A stretch of 13,094 bases of DNA, taken from contig DGBL01000020.1 in assembly GCA_002384315.1 (NCBI GenBank), positions 1 through 13,094 on the forward strand, in the 5' to 3' direction. The DNA comes from Micrococcaceae bacterium UBA4005 (GTDB lineage: Bacteria > Actinomycetota > Actinomycetes > Actinomycetales > Micrococcaceae). The notes beneath the pieces were generated by a model. The model was not told the origin of the DNA and made no database searches. It saw nothing but the letters and a program-made list of their open reading frames with translations. The position numbers and the translations under genes are program-made. Within the stretch, counting starts at the first letter, position 1; the number at the start of each line of letters is the position of its first letter. Shown piece by piece: positions 1 to 6,628 of this stretch.

Positions 1-1043
1 GCGGCCTCGGCGCGGTCCATCATCGAGCGGAACGTGACGTAGTGCGGCAGCTTGAGGTGCTCCACGAAACCGGTAGCCTGCACGTTGTCGGAGTGCGCGA
101 TCACGAACTCCTCGTCCTGGGCAGGGGAGACAGCGCGTTCACCGAATTCGTCGCGCCGCAGTGCCCGGTCTACCAAGGACATTGACATGGCCTTGCGCTC
201 GGCTCGGCCGAACACCAGGCCATACCCCCGAGTGAACTGCGGTGCCACATCGGCACTGCCGACAAATTGGTTCACCATCTCGCACTCGGTCACCTCGATC
301 CTCCCGATAGGCATGGCATGCCCGATTTCTGGAACCTCGAACTCAACTTCCACCTGACCGACGCGCACTTCACCGACAAATGGGTGGTTGTTGCCGAAGC
401 CGCGCTGCGTGGAGTAACCCAACGAGAGCAGGAACCCTTCATCACCCCGGCTGAGGGCCTGGAGCCGCTCGGCCCGGGTCATCGGGAACACGGTTGGTTC
501 GCGGGTAAGGTCTCCCGGGTCCGGGTCGGTCCACCCCTGTGCAGGCCTGTCGCGCTCAATCAGGGCGTCGACGCCGAGCAGGGCCGCCACTCGCGGCATC
601 GGGACATCGACCGGTACGTCCGGGGCGGGGACGTCTGTCGTCTCGAGTTCGTCCACGAGCAGGCGGTGTGTGTAGTCGAATGTCGCGCCGAGCTGCTGGC
701 CACCGGGTATGTCCTTGAACGTGGCCGACACCCGGCGTTCGGAGGGTAGGCCTGCGGTGTCAATGGCGGGGGTGACCCCGAAGCGCGGGAGCGTAGTGCG
801 GTAGGAGCGCAGTAGGGTGACCGCCTCAAGCACATCACCCTGTGCCTGCAGGAGCGCCTTGGCGGCCAGGTCCGGGTCGAACAGCGAGCCTTCGGCCATC
901 ACCCGGGAGATCAGGACGCCCATCTGGTCGCGCATCTGCTCGTAGTCGATCTGAGGCGAATCGACCGTGCTGCGCCCCCGCTTCGCGAGCAGCGCATGCG
1001 CGTTGGCGATCGCCTTTTCGCCTCCCTTGACGGCAACGTACAT
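1..1043 (-). CDS. phnI: C-P lyase core subunit PhnI, 3' end cut by window edge
   Basis: PhnI is the nucleosidase-like subunit of the C-P lyase core. With PhnG, PhnH and PhnL it replaces the adenine of ATP with a phosphonate, giving ribose 1-phosphonate 5-triphosphate; it acts in the cytoplasm. The reading frame is open for 347 codons from the ATG at 1043. It begins MYVAVKGGEKAI, the family's hallmark N-terminus, and carries other PhnI blocks: KDIPGGQ, DYTHRLL, RGDEGFLL, YSTQRGFG, TRGYGLVFG, AQDEEFV and HLKLPHYV. By memory of the E. coli protein (about 354 residues), roughly the last 10-20 residues lie off the left edge. The ATG shares one base with the phnH stop (TGATG) and has a GAGGAAAGGA ribosome site inside the end of phnH, so translation is coupled. 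I checked the first two-thirds of the frame base by base and found no disruption. phnJ is expected next. Confidence 0.96.
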   Translation of the reverse strand, partial: MYVAVKGGEKAIANAHALLAKRGRSTVDSPQIDYEQMRDQMGVLISRVMAEGSLFDPDLAAKALLQAQGDVLEAVTLLRSYRTTLPRFGVTPAIDTAGLPSERRVSATFKDIPGGQQLGATFDYTHRLLVDELETTDVPAPDVPVDVPMPRVAALLGVDALIERDRPAQGWTDPDPGDLTREPTVFPMTRAERLQALSRGDEGFLLSLGYSTQRGFGNNHPFVGEVRVGQVEVEFEVPEIGHAMPIGRIEVTECEMVNQFVGSADVAPQFTRGYGLVFGRAERKAMSMSLVDRALRRDEFGERAVSPAQDEEFVIAHSDNVQATGFVEHLKLPHYVTFRSMMDRAEA

Positions 1044-1693
1044 CAGTTGTTCCTTTCCTCGTCAGCGTTCAGCGTTTCGCCGGTAGTGTCTGGGCCGATG
1101 AGCGCCGTGGTGCGGGGAAGCCCGCGCACGGTGTCCCCGGCGGTGAGGATCACGTCCACTCCACGTGGGAACAGCGCGCGGTTTTCCTGCCACTGCAGGA
1201 GGAATCCCGGAGGCAGCCCGGCTCCGTCCCATTCGGCGGTGTTCCGGATGCCTGGGCCGCTGGCTGTGAGGACACTGCTGCCGGTGGTGTCCCGGGCATC
1301 AAGGATGAGCGTCGCGGACCGGTGCGGTTCCTCGTCGGTGCCTTGCTCCAGCACGCCCAGGCGTGGCGCGGTTGACGGCTCAGCGACCACGAACGAAGCT
1401 TCTTCGGCGCGGTCCACAATTCTTGCGCCGGTGTGGAAGGCAATCCAGGCGACGATGTCGTCACTGGCCCGAAGTGTCGGGTCCAGCCAGATGGGTGTCT
1501 GGTCGTCGCATAGGGCGAGGATAATCGCTCCGGTAGTGCTTCCCAATGGGGCCGGTGGTTGGAGTCCGACGTCGACTCGCTGCGGTGTGGTGGGTTCCGC
1601 GAGCGCCTTCAGCACTGCGCGGAACACTTTCTGCGCGTCGCGTACGGGGTGGGCAAACCCGGGTGTGTGGTTCTGGCCGGTCAGCGTGCTCAT
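1043..1693 (-). CDS. phnH: C-P lyase core subunit PhnH
   Basis: PhnH is a non-catalytic, PLP-transferase-fold subunit of the C-P lyase core complex (PhnG2H2I2J2) and is needed for the PhnI step of phosphonate activation. The 216-residue protein has the usual family length (about 190-215). It shows the N-terminal signature GFAHPVRDAQKVFRAVL followed by ALAEP near residues 12-33, and the C-terminal block LFPRGVDVIL near residue 173. The ATG overlaps the phnG stop by four bases (ATGA), with an AGGGAGC ribosome site a few bases upstream; its own TGA shares one base with the phnI start. This tight packing indicates one phnG-phnH-phnI transcript. Nothing looks truncated. Confidence 0.95.
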   Translation of the reverse strand: MSTLTGQNHTPGFAHPVRDAQKVFRAVLKALAEPTTPQRVDVGLQPPAPLGSTTGAIILALCDDQTPIWLDPTLRASDDIVAWIAFHTGARIVDRAEEASFVVAEPSTAPRLGVLEQGTDEEPHRSATLILDARDTTGSSVLTASGPGIRNTAEWDGAGLPPGFLLQWQENRALFPRGVDVILTAGDTVRGLPRTTALIGPDTTGETLNADEERNN

Positions 1694-2178
1694 TCATGCT
1701 CCCTGGAGACGGTGAAAAAGTCGACCACGGTGCTTCGTGCGTCGGCGTGGGCTACAGCATCGCGTTCGGCTTGAATGCGTTCTAGCGGCTCGACCACTTG
1801 GGAAAGTACCCGTTCGCGCTGCGAGGGCGCGGTGAGCAGCGCATCAAAGACAGCGGCGAGGCCCGCGTGATCTGGGTGGCTGCCAAGAAGGTAGGAGGTG
1901 CCGCGTGCGCCGTCGTCAAGCCCGGCGCCGTGCAGCATGACAGTGGCGCGGGTGACCGTAGCCTCTCCCAGATTGAAGCGGTCACCGGTGCCACCGATTC
2001 GGCCCTGAACCATGACCAAGCCCGCTTCCGGGCCGCGCAGGTACGTCACCTCGGGCTGGTCCGCCCAGAGTTCCCAGAGTTCTGTCAGCTCGTTATGCGA
2101 GGCGCCGGCAAATGCCCGCGCCGCGCGGCGGCGCTGGTCAGTGGCTCGCTCATCCGCCTGTGGGCCCTGATCGCTCAC
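1690..2178 (-). CDS. phnG: C-P lyase core subunit PhnG, GTG start
   Basis: PhnG is a small subunit of the C-P lyase core that pairs with PhnI and supports displacement of adenine from ATP by the phosphonate. The 162-residue product is slightly longer than E. coli PhnG (about 150), with an extra hydrophilic N-terminus rich in R, D and Q. Recognisable blocks are LRGPEAGLVMVQGRIGGTG (residues 47-65), RFNLGEATVTRA (67-78), GTSYLLGS (93-100) and the terminal VVDFFTVSRE (151-160). I chose the GTG at 2178 because a GAGGAG ribosome site (2187-2192) lies eight bases upstream. It is the first gene of the minus-strand catalytic operon, so its upstream region with the inverted repeat and PHO box should control the whole C-P lyase operon. 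Confidence 0.94.
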   Translation of the reverse strand: MSDQGPQADERATDQRRRAARAFAGASHNELTELWELWADQPEVTYLRGPEAGLVMVQGRIGGTGDRFNLGEATVTRATVMLHGAGLDDGARGTSYLLGSHPDHAGLAAVFDALLTAPSQRERVLSQVVEPLERIQAERDAVAHADARSTVVDFFTVSREHE

Positions 2179-2186
2179 AATTCGTT

Positions 2187-2192
2187 CTCCTC
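2187..2192 (-). promoter_or_regulatory. phnG ribosome binding site
   Basis: On the minus strand this reads GAGGAG, eight bases before the GTG of phnG. It supports the GTG start. Confidence 0.7.
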
Positions 2193-2211
2193 ACGCAAAA
2201 TTCCCTGTCAA

Positions 2212-2235
2212 AGTTGTCTATCTTTCTAGACAACT
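2212..2235. promoter_or_regulatory. Perfect inverted repeat, probable GntR/PhnF operator
   Basis: Two exact 9-bp arms, AGTTGTCTA (2212-2220) and TAGACAACT (2227-2235), flank a 6-base spacer, TCTTTC. The half-site TTGTCTA/TAGACAA resembles operators of the HutC/UTRA branch of GntR regulators, whose known sites centre on GTNTANAC-type dyads. The repeat lies between divergent phnG and phnF. It overlaps the candidate -10 of phnG and the candidate -35 of phnF, where a bound repressor could block both. That PhnF is the protein binding it is inference from position. The 6-base spacer is wider than the compact HutC-type dyad; a TCTAGA core at 2225-2230 could be an alternative centre. Confidence 0.65.
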
Positions 2236-2256
2236 ATCAGCCTAGCAGCGTATGGT
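2227..2256 (+). promoter_or_regulatory. Candidate promoter of phnF
   Basis: TAGACA (2227-2232) and TATGGT (2251-2256) are 18 bases apart. The -35 lies in the right arm of the inverted repeat, which would allow autoregulation by the adjacent regulator. If used, the PHO box at 2298-2315 falls in the phnF leader. Weak evidence. Confidence 0.3.
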
Positions 2257-2260
2257 CCAA
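2233..2260 (-). promoter_or_regulatory. Candidate promoter of phnG operon
   Basis: On the minus strand TTGGAC (2260-2255) and GATAGT (2238-2233) are 16 bases apart and match four or five of six consensus positions each. Transcription would start inside or just past the inverted repeat. This is sequence resemblance only. Confidence 0.3.
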
Positions 2261-2297
2261 TGGAATGGGCCCGCAGTCGAAGTTGAGGCCACGACTG

Positions 2298-2315
2298 GAT
2301 GAACTTCCGGTAAAC
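2298..2315 (-). promoter_or_regulatory. PHO box (two 11-bp-spaced direct repeats)
   Basis: On the minus strand GTTTACC (2315-2309) and GTTCATC (2304-2298) are separated by four bases, so they recur every 11 bp. This is the pattern of actinobacterial PhoP operators, which are built from repeats close to GTTCACC. The repeats point toward phnG, about 120 bp from its start codon, while also lying 18 bp before the phnF start codon. PhoP could therefore activate the C-P lyase operon, or hinder phnF, under phosphate starvation. Repeat pattern seen in sequence; function inferred. Confidence 0.6.
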
Positions 2316-2321
2316 CCACCC

Positions 2322-2327
2322 AGGAGG
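2322..2327 (+). promoter_or_regulatory. phnF ribosome binding site
   Basis: AGGAGG six bases before ATG 2334. It decides the start of phnF against in-frame upstream ATGs at 2112 and beyond, which would run the gene through the operator region. Confidence 0.85.
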
Positions 2328-2333
2328 ATTGGT

Positions 2334-3086
2334 ATGACTGAGCGCTTGCCTGCTGCCCGAGTGCGCAACGGGTATTCGGCTTGGCGCCTTATCGCCGAGG
2401 AATTACGGGTCGAGATCGGGGACGGCCGCCTCGCGGTAGGGGACAGGCTTCCGACGGAAAACTCCCTCTCCCAGCGATTTAGCGTGAACCGGCATACTGC
2501 ACGCCAGGCGATCGCAGCCCTCGCCGCGGAGGGGCTCGTGGAGTCCCGGCGGGGTAGCGGGACCTTTGTGCTGGGCGATACGGTCCGCCTGCACCGCATC
2601 GGGGTGCGTACTCGCCTCTCCAGTAGCCTCCATGAACAGCGAAGTGCCGCAGCGGACGTGCGGGTGCTGCACAGCGCAGTTGAAGAGCCTCCTGTCGACA
2701 TTGCCGAACGACTGAACATCGGCGGCGGGAGGGCTGTCCGGGTCGAGACTTCACGCTCTGCGGACGGGCAGCCGATCTCTGTGGGTACGCACTGGTTCGA
2801 TGCCGAGCGTCTGCCGAACATCGCTGAAGGCATGGCGAGTGCCGGTTCCGTAACCGCGGCGTTGGCTGCCAGCGGAATCAAGGACTATGTGCGCGTGTCG
2901 ACCGTTGTTGGCGCCCGACATGCCACTTCCATGGAGGGGTCGCTCCTTTCGCTCGGTCCCGGTGCGATTGTGCTGGTGACCGAGGCGCTCGACAGCGAGC
3001 CTGACGGCACACCGCTTCAGTACCTTGTCTCGCGATTCGCTGCCCAGCGCGTGCGCCTGGACATCGAGCATCCGCGGACCGACTGA
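2334..3086 (+). CDS. phnF: GntR-family (HutC/UTRA) regulator, PhnF-like
   Basis: This 250-residue protein is a transcriptional regulator of the HutC branch of the GntR family. Residues about 12-80 form the winged helix: AEELRVEIGDGRLAVGDRLP leads to the recognition helix around LSQRFSVNRHTARQAI (45-60) and the wing GLVESRRGSGTFV (67-79). Residues about 90-245 form a UTRA effector domain, ending in the strand ending ALDSEPDGTPLQYLVSRFAAQRV that typifies PhnF-type proteins. PhnF proteins usually repress phosphonate genes until a phosphonate or phosphate-related ligand is sensed. It is transcribed divergently from phnG, with a shared inverted repeat between them, so it is the best candidate repressor of the C-P lyase operon and of itself. 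The ligand cannot be read from the sequence. Start set by an excellent AGGAGG site. Confidence 0.85.
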   Translation: MTERLPAARVRNGYSAWRLIAEELRVEIGDGRLAVGDRLPTENSLSQRFSVNRHTARQAIAALAAEGLVESRRGSGTFVLGDTVRLHRIGVRTRLSSSLHEQRSAAADVRVLHSAVEEPPVDIAERLNIGGGRAVRVETSRSADGQPISVGTHWFDAERLPNIAEGMASAGSVTAALAASGIKDYVRVSTVVGARHATSMEGSLLSLGPGAIVLVTEALDSEPDGTPLQYLVSRFAAQRVRLDIEHPRTD

Positions 3087-3115
3087 TCGGATCAGCCCGT
3101 GTAACCGGATACCGG

Positions 3116-3138
3116 GAGCGCTAGGGCTACAGCGGCTC
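3116..3138. terminator. Imperfect hairpin between convergent regulators
   Basis: GAGCGCT (3116-3122) can pair with AGCGGCTC (3131-3138) with one bulged base and an 8-base loop. It sits in the 56-bp gap between the convergent ends of the two GntR genes. There is no T-run, so a terminator role is only positional. Confidence 0.2.
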
Positions 3139-3142
3139 AGGG

Positions 3143-3874
3143 CTACGCGGGGGCTCGGCCATGCGTGACTGAGTTCAGTTCGAAGACCACCCGAACCACG
3201 TCTGGCCGAATCCAGGCTGAACTGAACATCAAAGGGCGGTCGGTATCGCCGTCGTTGGTGAGGCTCTCCACGCTCCATGCCTGGTCGCCGTAGGCCAGAT
3301 CCAAATGTTCGGCAACGTGGTCGGGAGGTACCTCCAGCATCCCCCGCGTCAAGGCTCGAATGGGATGGTGGCCTTTAGCACGCAGGACTTCCTCCACCGA
3401 CTCGATAACCGGCAGCGCCACCTGAATGTCGTTCATGACGCCGGTGTTGATCCATTCATCGAAATAGACTGCCTTGCGGCCGTTGATCCTGCCCAGCCGC
3501 TCGAGGCGCGTCAGAAGAGTGTCCGCAGCGCAGCCGAAGGAGTCGGCTATGCGGTTCGGCACTAGCTGCAGCCCCCCCGAGATCAGGGAAGTACGGGCCT
3601 CACCGCCCGCATCCCGGATTGTCTGATGCAGCGAGGGGCTCCGGGATTGGGAGATCACGTAGTCGATCCGCCGGTTCACATAGGTTCCGGAACCCTTCAC
3701 GCGCCGGACCAAAAACCGGGATTCAAGCTCAACTATTGCCTGACGGGCGACGGAACGGCTCACCCCGAAACGGGATGCAATCCTGTTTTCGCTGGGAATC
3801 TGAGCCCCGGGTTGCAAGGACTGTATCTCGGCAGCTATCTTCGCAGCCAGGTCCCTGATTTCAATGTTGCCCAT
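3143..3874 (-). CDS. Second GntR-family (HutC/UTRA) regulator near phosphonate importer
   Basis: A 243-residue GntR/UTRA regulator. Residues about 5-68 are the winged helix: IRDLAAKIAAEIQSLQPGAQIP, SENRIASRFGVSRSVARQAI (28-47) and the wing VRRVKGSGTYV (56-66). Residues about 75-235 form the UTRA domain, with DEWI near 139-142 and LMFSSAWIRPDVVRVVFELN at the end. It is clearly a different protein from the PhnF-like neighbour, not a recent duplicate. The frame extends upstream to an ATG at 3949, but that ATG lies inside a PHO-box array and the extra 25 residues do not resemble a GntR N-terminus, so I use ATG 3874. No ribosome site precedes 3874 at normal spacing; AGGAGG is 18 bases away, and the transcript may be leaderless. 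It follows phnE on the same strand but probably has its own promoter. Its target, phnDCE or itself, is inferred. Confidence 0.82.
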   Translation of the reverse strand: MGNIEIRDLAAKIAAEIQSLQPGAQIPSENRIASRFGVSRSVARQAIVELESRFLVRRVKGSGTYVNRRIDYVISQSRSPSLHQTIRDAGGEARTSLISGGLQLVPNRIADSFGCAADTLLTRLERLGRINGRKAVYFDEWINTGVMNDIQVALPVIESVEEVLRAKGHHPIRALTRGMLEVPPDHVAEHLDLAYGDQAWSVESLTNDGDTDRPLMFSSAWIRPDVVRVVFELNSVTHGRAPA

Positions 3875-3918
3875 GACCGCTAGGGTAGGCGGCCTCCTGG
3901 CATGTTGCACCGCAGCCG

Positions 3919-3958
3919 GGCGACCTTGCGGTGAACAGGAGGTAAACATCTGGAAACC
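3919..3958 (-). promoter_or_regulatory. Extended PHO box, four 11-bp direct repeats
   Basis: Read on the minus strand, four 7-base units start exactly 11 bases apart: GGTTTCC (3958-3952), GTTTACC (3947-3941), GTTCACC (3936-3930) and GGTCGCC (3925-3919). The two central units match the actinobacterial PhoP repeat almost perfectly; the outer two match five of seven. The array ends 44 bp before the start codon of the second GntR gene and points toward it. It is good evidence for phosphate-starvation control by PhoP of this regulator, though binding is not shown. Confidence 0.7.
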
Positions 3959-3995
3959 TGACGCCTTGGTGTTGGCCTCGGCATAGACGGCGCTG

Positions 3996-5726
3996 CTAGT
4001 GAACCGCCTTGCGGATCCACAGGGATAACGCTTCCACAGTGAGCACCACTATCAGCACCAGAATTACGATGGTGGTGACGACATCGAACTGCATCACCCG
4101 TGAGGCGTTCAGCAGCAGGAAGCCGATGCCGCCGGCACCTACAATTCCGAGCAGTGTCGCCGCACGGATGTTGCTGTCCAACAGGTACATGATGTGCGCC
4201 ACGAATGCTGGCGCTGACTGCCGCACGGTCGCCGCGAAAAATACCTGGATAGGCGAGGCGCCGTGCGCCTGCACGGCCTGCTGAACCCGTACATCGGTTT
4301 CCTCGAGGGAGTCGGCGACCAGTTTGCTGAGCAGCCCAATCGCGCCGATCGCCAGCGCCAAGGCACCGGCTACGCCGCCCAGGCCTGTGATCACCACAAA
4401 AATAATCGCCACGATGAGTTCAGGCAGTCCTCGGATAAAGACAATCAGTAAGCGGAAGACGGTCTGCACCGGCCGGTTCGTCACCACGTTCCGGGCGGCG
4501 AAGATACCGATAGGGATAGCTACGATCGACCCCAGGAGGGTTGCAGCCAGGGCAATCTGCACGGTCACCAGCATCTCACTGAGCAGCACCGGAAGGATGT
4601 CGCCGCCGGCGGGCGGAATGAAGGCGCCAAGGGTCGCTGGCGCATTGGCGAGCCCGTAACCCAGCGCCTCCCAGGAAAACTCCGCTCCGATCACGGATAG
4701 AAAAACGATGGCAAGCACCGCGGTAACTGAGAGGAACCGGCGTACCCGGTCAGCAGTCCAGGGCGGTGTAACCGGCCCCGCGGCGGCGCCAAACCCTTCT
4801 TTCGCACCGTTTCCCTTCGAGCCTCGGCAGACCCAGCTTTCCGATACCCTCTCGGCCCAGCTCACTCGACGGTTGCGGCTACGTGAGCGGTCTCCTCCCA
4901 GCAGAGCGGCACGGATGGTTCCGGATACGAGTTCGACGGCGATGCACAGCAACAGGACCACCAGAGCGAGCGCCATGCCGCGCTGATAATTCAGGCTTCT
5001 CAGGGCCGTTGCGATCGCCAGTCCGATCCCACCGATTCCGACGTAACCCAGGATCACCGAAATTCGGAGGTTGATATCGAACCGGTGAAGTGCAGTCGCG
5101 ATAATCTGCGGCATCAGCGGGACCACTATGCCTGACACGATTTGCTGCACCCGCCCCCCGCCAGCAGCCCGGATCGCTTCCTGCGGCCCGTTGTCCAGTT
5201 CTTCCACTGCGTCTGCGTAGAGCTTGCCGATCATGCCCACCGAGTGCAGGCCCATCGCCAGAATCCCAGGAAGCGCACCTAGTCCGAAAATCCGGAGGAA
5301 AACGATCGCGAGAATCAGGTCAGGCACCGCTCGCGCGAGCACGATAACCACCCGGGCGCCACCACGGCCGAACTTCCCGGACGTCGTGTTCCAGGCAGCG
5401 AGCAGGGATACCGGGATGGAGATGATGACCGCAAGCAAGGTGGCCAGCACCACGATTGCCAGTGTCTCGAAAATCAAGGCAGCCAGTTCCCCGGGAGGCG
5501 GAAAATCGAGCGGAAACATCCGCGCCACAAAGTTCGTCGCATTACTGATGCTGTCCGCTATGGTGGCGAGGTTGATCCGGAGCTCAACGGTAGACCAAAC
5601 GGCCGCGCAGAGCAGGAGGAAAAGCGTGGCAGCTACTGCGACCGAATTTGCTCTGGGCAACGGTTTCCGCGGAAGGAAACGTTCGGGTGCGACGTCTGGA
5701 CGCGGTATGGAAATGATTGTCGACAT
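3996..5726 (-). CDS. phnE: Phosphonate ABC transporter permease, fused PhnE1-PhnE2
   Basis: This 576-residue protein is the membrane channel of the phosphonate importer and contains two complete PhnE permease domains in one chain. Domain one spans about residues 27-275 and domain two about 328-575. Each has its own set of membrane helices and its own EAA-type loop that docks on the ATPase: EELDNGPQEAIRAAGGG (175-191) and EETDVRVQQAVQAHGAS (475-491), each followed by a conserved GIVGAGGIG-like segment (GYVGIGGIG 227-235, GIVGAGGIG 527-535). The linker (276-325) is hydrophilic and rich in R, S and G. Most phn loci encode one homodimeric PhnE or two separate genes, phnE1 and phnE2. Here the frame is continuous, so it is a true fusion. 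It starts 18 bp after phnC with only a weak ribosome site, as expected for coupled translation in phnDCE. Confidence 0.93.
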   Translation of the reverse strand: MSTIISIPRPDVAPERFLPRKPLPRANSVAVAATLFLLLCAAVWSTVELRINLATIADSISNATNFVARMFPLDFPPPGELAALIFETLAIVVLATLLAVIISIPVSLLAAWNTTSGKFGRGGARVVIVLARAVPDLILAIVFLRIFGLGALPGILAMGLHSVGMIGKLYADAVEELDNGPQEAIRAAGGGRVQQIVSGIVVPLMPQIIATALHRFDINLRISVILGYVGIGGIGLAIATALRSLNYQRGMALALVVLLLCIAVELVSGTIRAALLGGDRSRSRNRRVSWAERVSESWVCRGSKGNGAKEGFGAAAGPVTPPWTADRVRRFLSVTAVLAIVFLSVIGAEFSWEALGYGLANAPATLGAFIPPAGGDILPVLLSEMLVTVQIALAATLLGSIVAIPIGIFAARNVVTNRPVQTVFRLLIVFIRGLPELIVAIIFVVITGLGGVAGALALAIGAIGLLSKLVADSLEETDVRVQQAVQAHGASPIQVFFAATVRQSAPAFVAHIMYLLDSNIRAATLLGIVGAGGIGFLLLNASRVMQFDVVTTIVILVLIVVLTVEALSLWIRKAVH

Positions 5727-5744
5727 GGGGTTCCGTGCGCTGCG

Positions 5745-6587
5745 CTAACCGGCAAGAGGCGTCATGGAAGCCCCCGGCGACGGCGTCGCAACCTTGGAGT
5801 AGATCTGGAGTGCTTCCTGTTGGTCAACCGATGTGCTCGCACGGTCCAGCACGACGCGCCCAGACTGGAGGCCGAGGATACGGTCGGAGAATTCCAGGGC
5901 GAGTTCCACCTGGTGCAGACTACAGATGACCGTCAGGTTTTCTTCGCGGCTGATGCGCTTGATCAGGTCGATGACCTGCGCGCTGGAGACAGGGTCCAGC
6001 GACGCGACCGGCTCATCAGCGAGCAGAACCTCCGGCTTCTGGATCAGCGCCCGGGCGATCCCTACGCGCTGCTGCTGACCGCCCGAAAGGGTATCTGCGC
6101 GCTGGAACGCGCGATCAGCCAAGCCCACCCGTTCCAACTGCTCCATAGCTTCGATGCGCACAGATCGCGGATACATCAACAGGCTGAGCCGAGGACCTCT
6201 GAGGGTTCCCAGCTTTCCCGTACAGACGTTCTCCAGAACCGACATTGGCCCCACCAGATGGAAGTTCTGGAATATGAAACCGACACGACGCCGGATTTTG
6301 CGAAGTTCAGTATCGCTGGCGTTTTCGATCCGGTGGCCCAGGACGGAAATCTGCCCATCAGTGGGGCGCTGGAGGCCGCTGATGTGCCGCAGCATGGTGG
6401 ATTTGCCTGAGCCAGATAACCCGAGCAGGACCGTTACCTTTCCTGCTTCGAAGCTGGCGCTCACGCCGTCGAGACCCAGGACGGTGGGGCTGAAACGCTT
6501 GGTGACGTTCTTCAGTTCCACCACATAGCGCTGCTCTTCGCTCGGGACGGTTGCTTGCACTTTGGGTGACTGCAGAATAGTAGACAT
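5745..6587 (-). CDS. phnC: Phosphonate ABC transporter ATP-binding protein PhnC
   Basis: PhnC is the cytoplasmic ATPase that drives phosphonate import through PhnE. All ABC ATPase motifs are present in the 280-residue product: Walker A GLSGSGKST (56-64), Q-loop glutamine near 107 (FIFQNFHLV), signature LSGGQQQR (167-174), Walker B VLLADE (187-192), D-loop SLD (196-198) and the switch histidine in SLHQ (H225). The Q-loop context with a long insertion before the signature is typical of PhnC. I chose ATG 6587 because GAGG lies about five bases upstream; an in-frame GTG at 6593 would overlap that ribosome site and add two residues. It lies 41 bp after phnD and 18 bp before phnE, second gene of phnD-phnC-phnE. 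The last 15 or so residues are P/S-rich and look unstructured. Confidence 0.95.
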   Translation of the reverse strand: MSTILQSPKVQATVPSEEQRYVVELKNVTKRFSPTVLGLDGVSASFEAGKVTVLLGLSGSGKSTMLRHISGLQRPTDGQISVLGHRIENASDTELRKIRRRVGFIFQNFHLVGPMSVLENVCTGKLGTLRGPRLSLLMYPRSVRIEAMEQLERVGLADRAFQRADTLSGGQQQRVGIARALIQKPEVLLADEPVASLDPVSSAQVIDLIKRISREENLTVICSLHQVELALEFSDRILGLQSGRVVLDRASTSVDQQEALQIYSKVATPSPGASMTPLAG

Positions 6588-6628
6588 TTTCACCTCGGGT
6601 TTAGCTCGATGGATGGGGCAGGTTCCGA

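Noticed and set aside
267..749. 160-codon plus-strand open frame opposite phnI
   Set aside because: Antisense shadow of a conserved gene, no ribosome site.
996..1715. 239-codon plus-strand open frame opposite phnH
   Set aside because: Serine/arginine-rich low-complexity translation mirroring the GC-rich phnH codons; phnH is strongly supported on the other strand.
2112..2333. Upstream in-frame ATG start for the PhnF-like gene
   Set aside because: It would translate through phnG's start region, the inverted repeat and the PHO box; ATG 2334 has a strong AGGAGG site and a normal GntR N-terminus.
3877..3892. CCGC/GCGG short dyad before the second GntR gene
   Set aside because: Only four outer pairs match; common by chance in GC-rich DNA.
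3875..3949. Upstream ATG start for the second GntR gene
   Set aside because: The ATG is embedded in the PHO array and the added 25 residues look unlike any GntR N-terminus. Experimental 5' data could reverse this.
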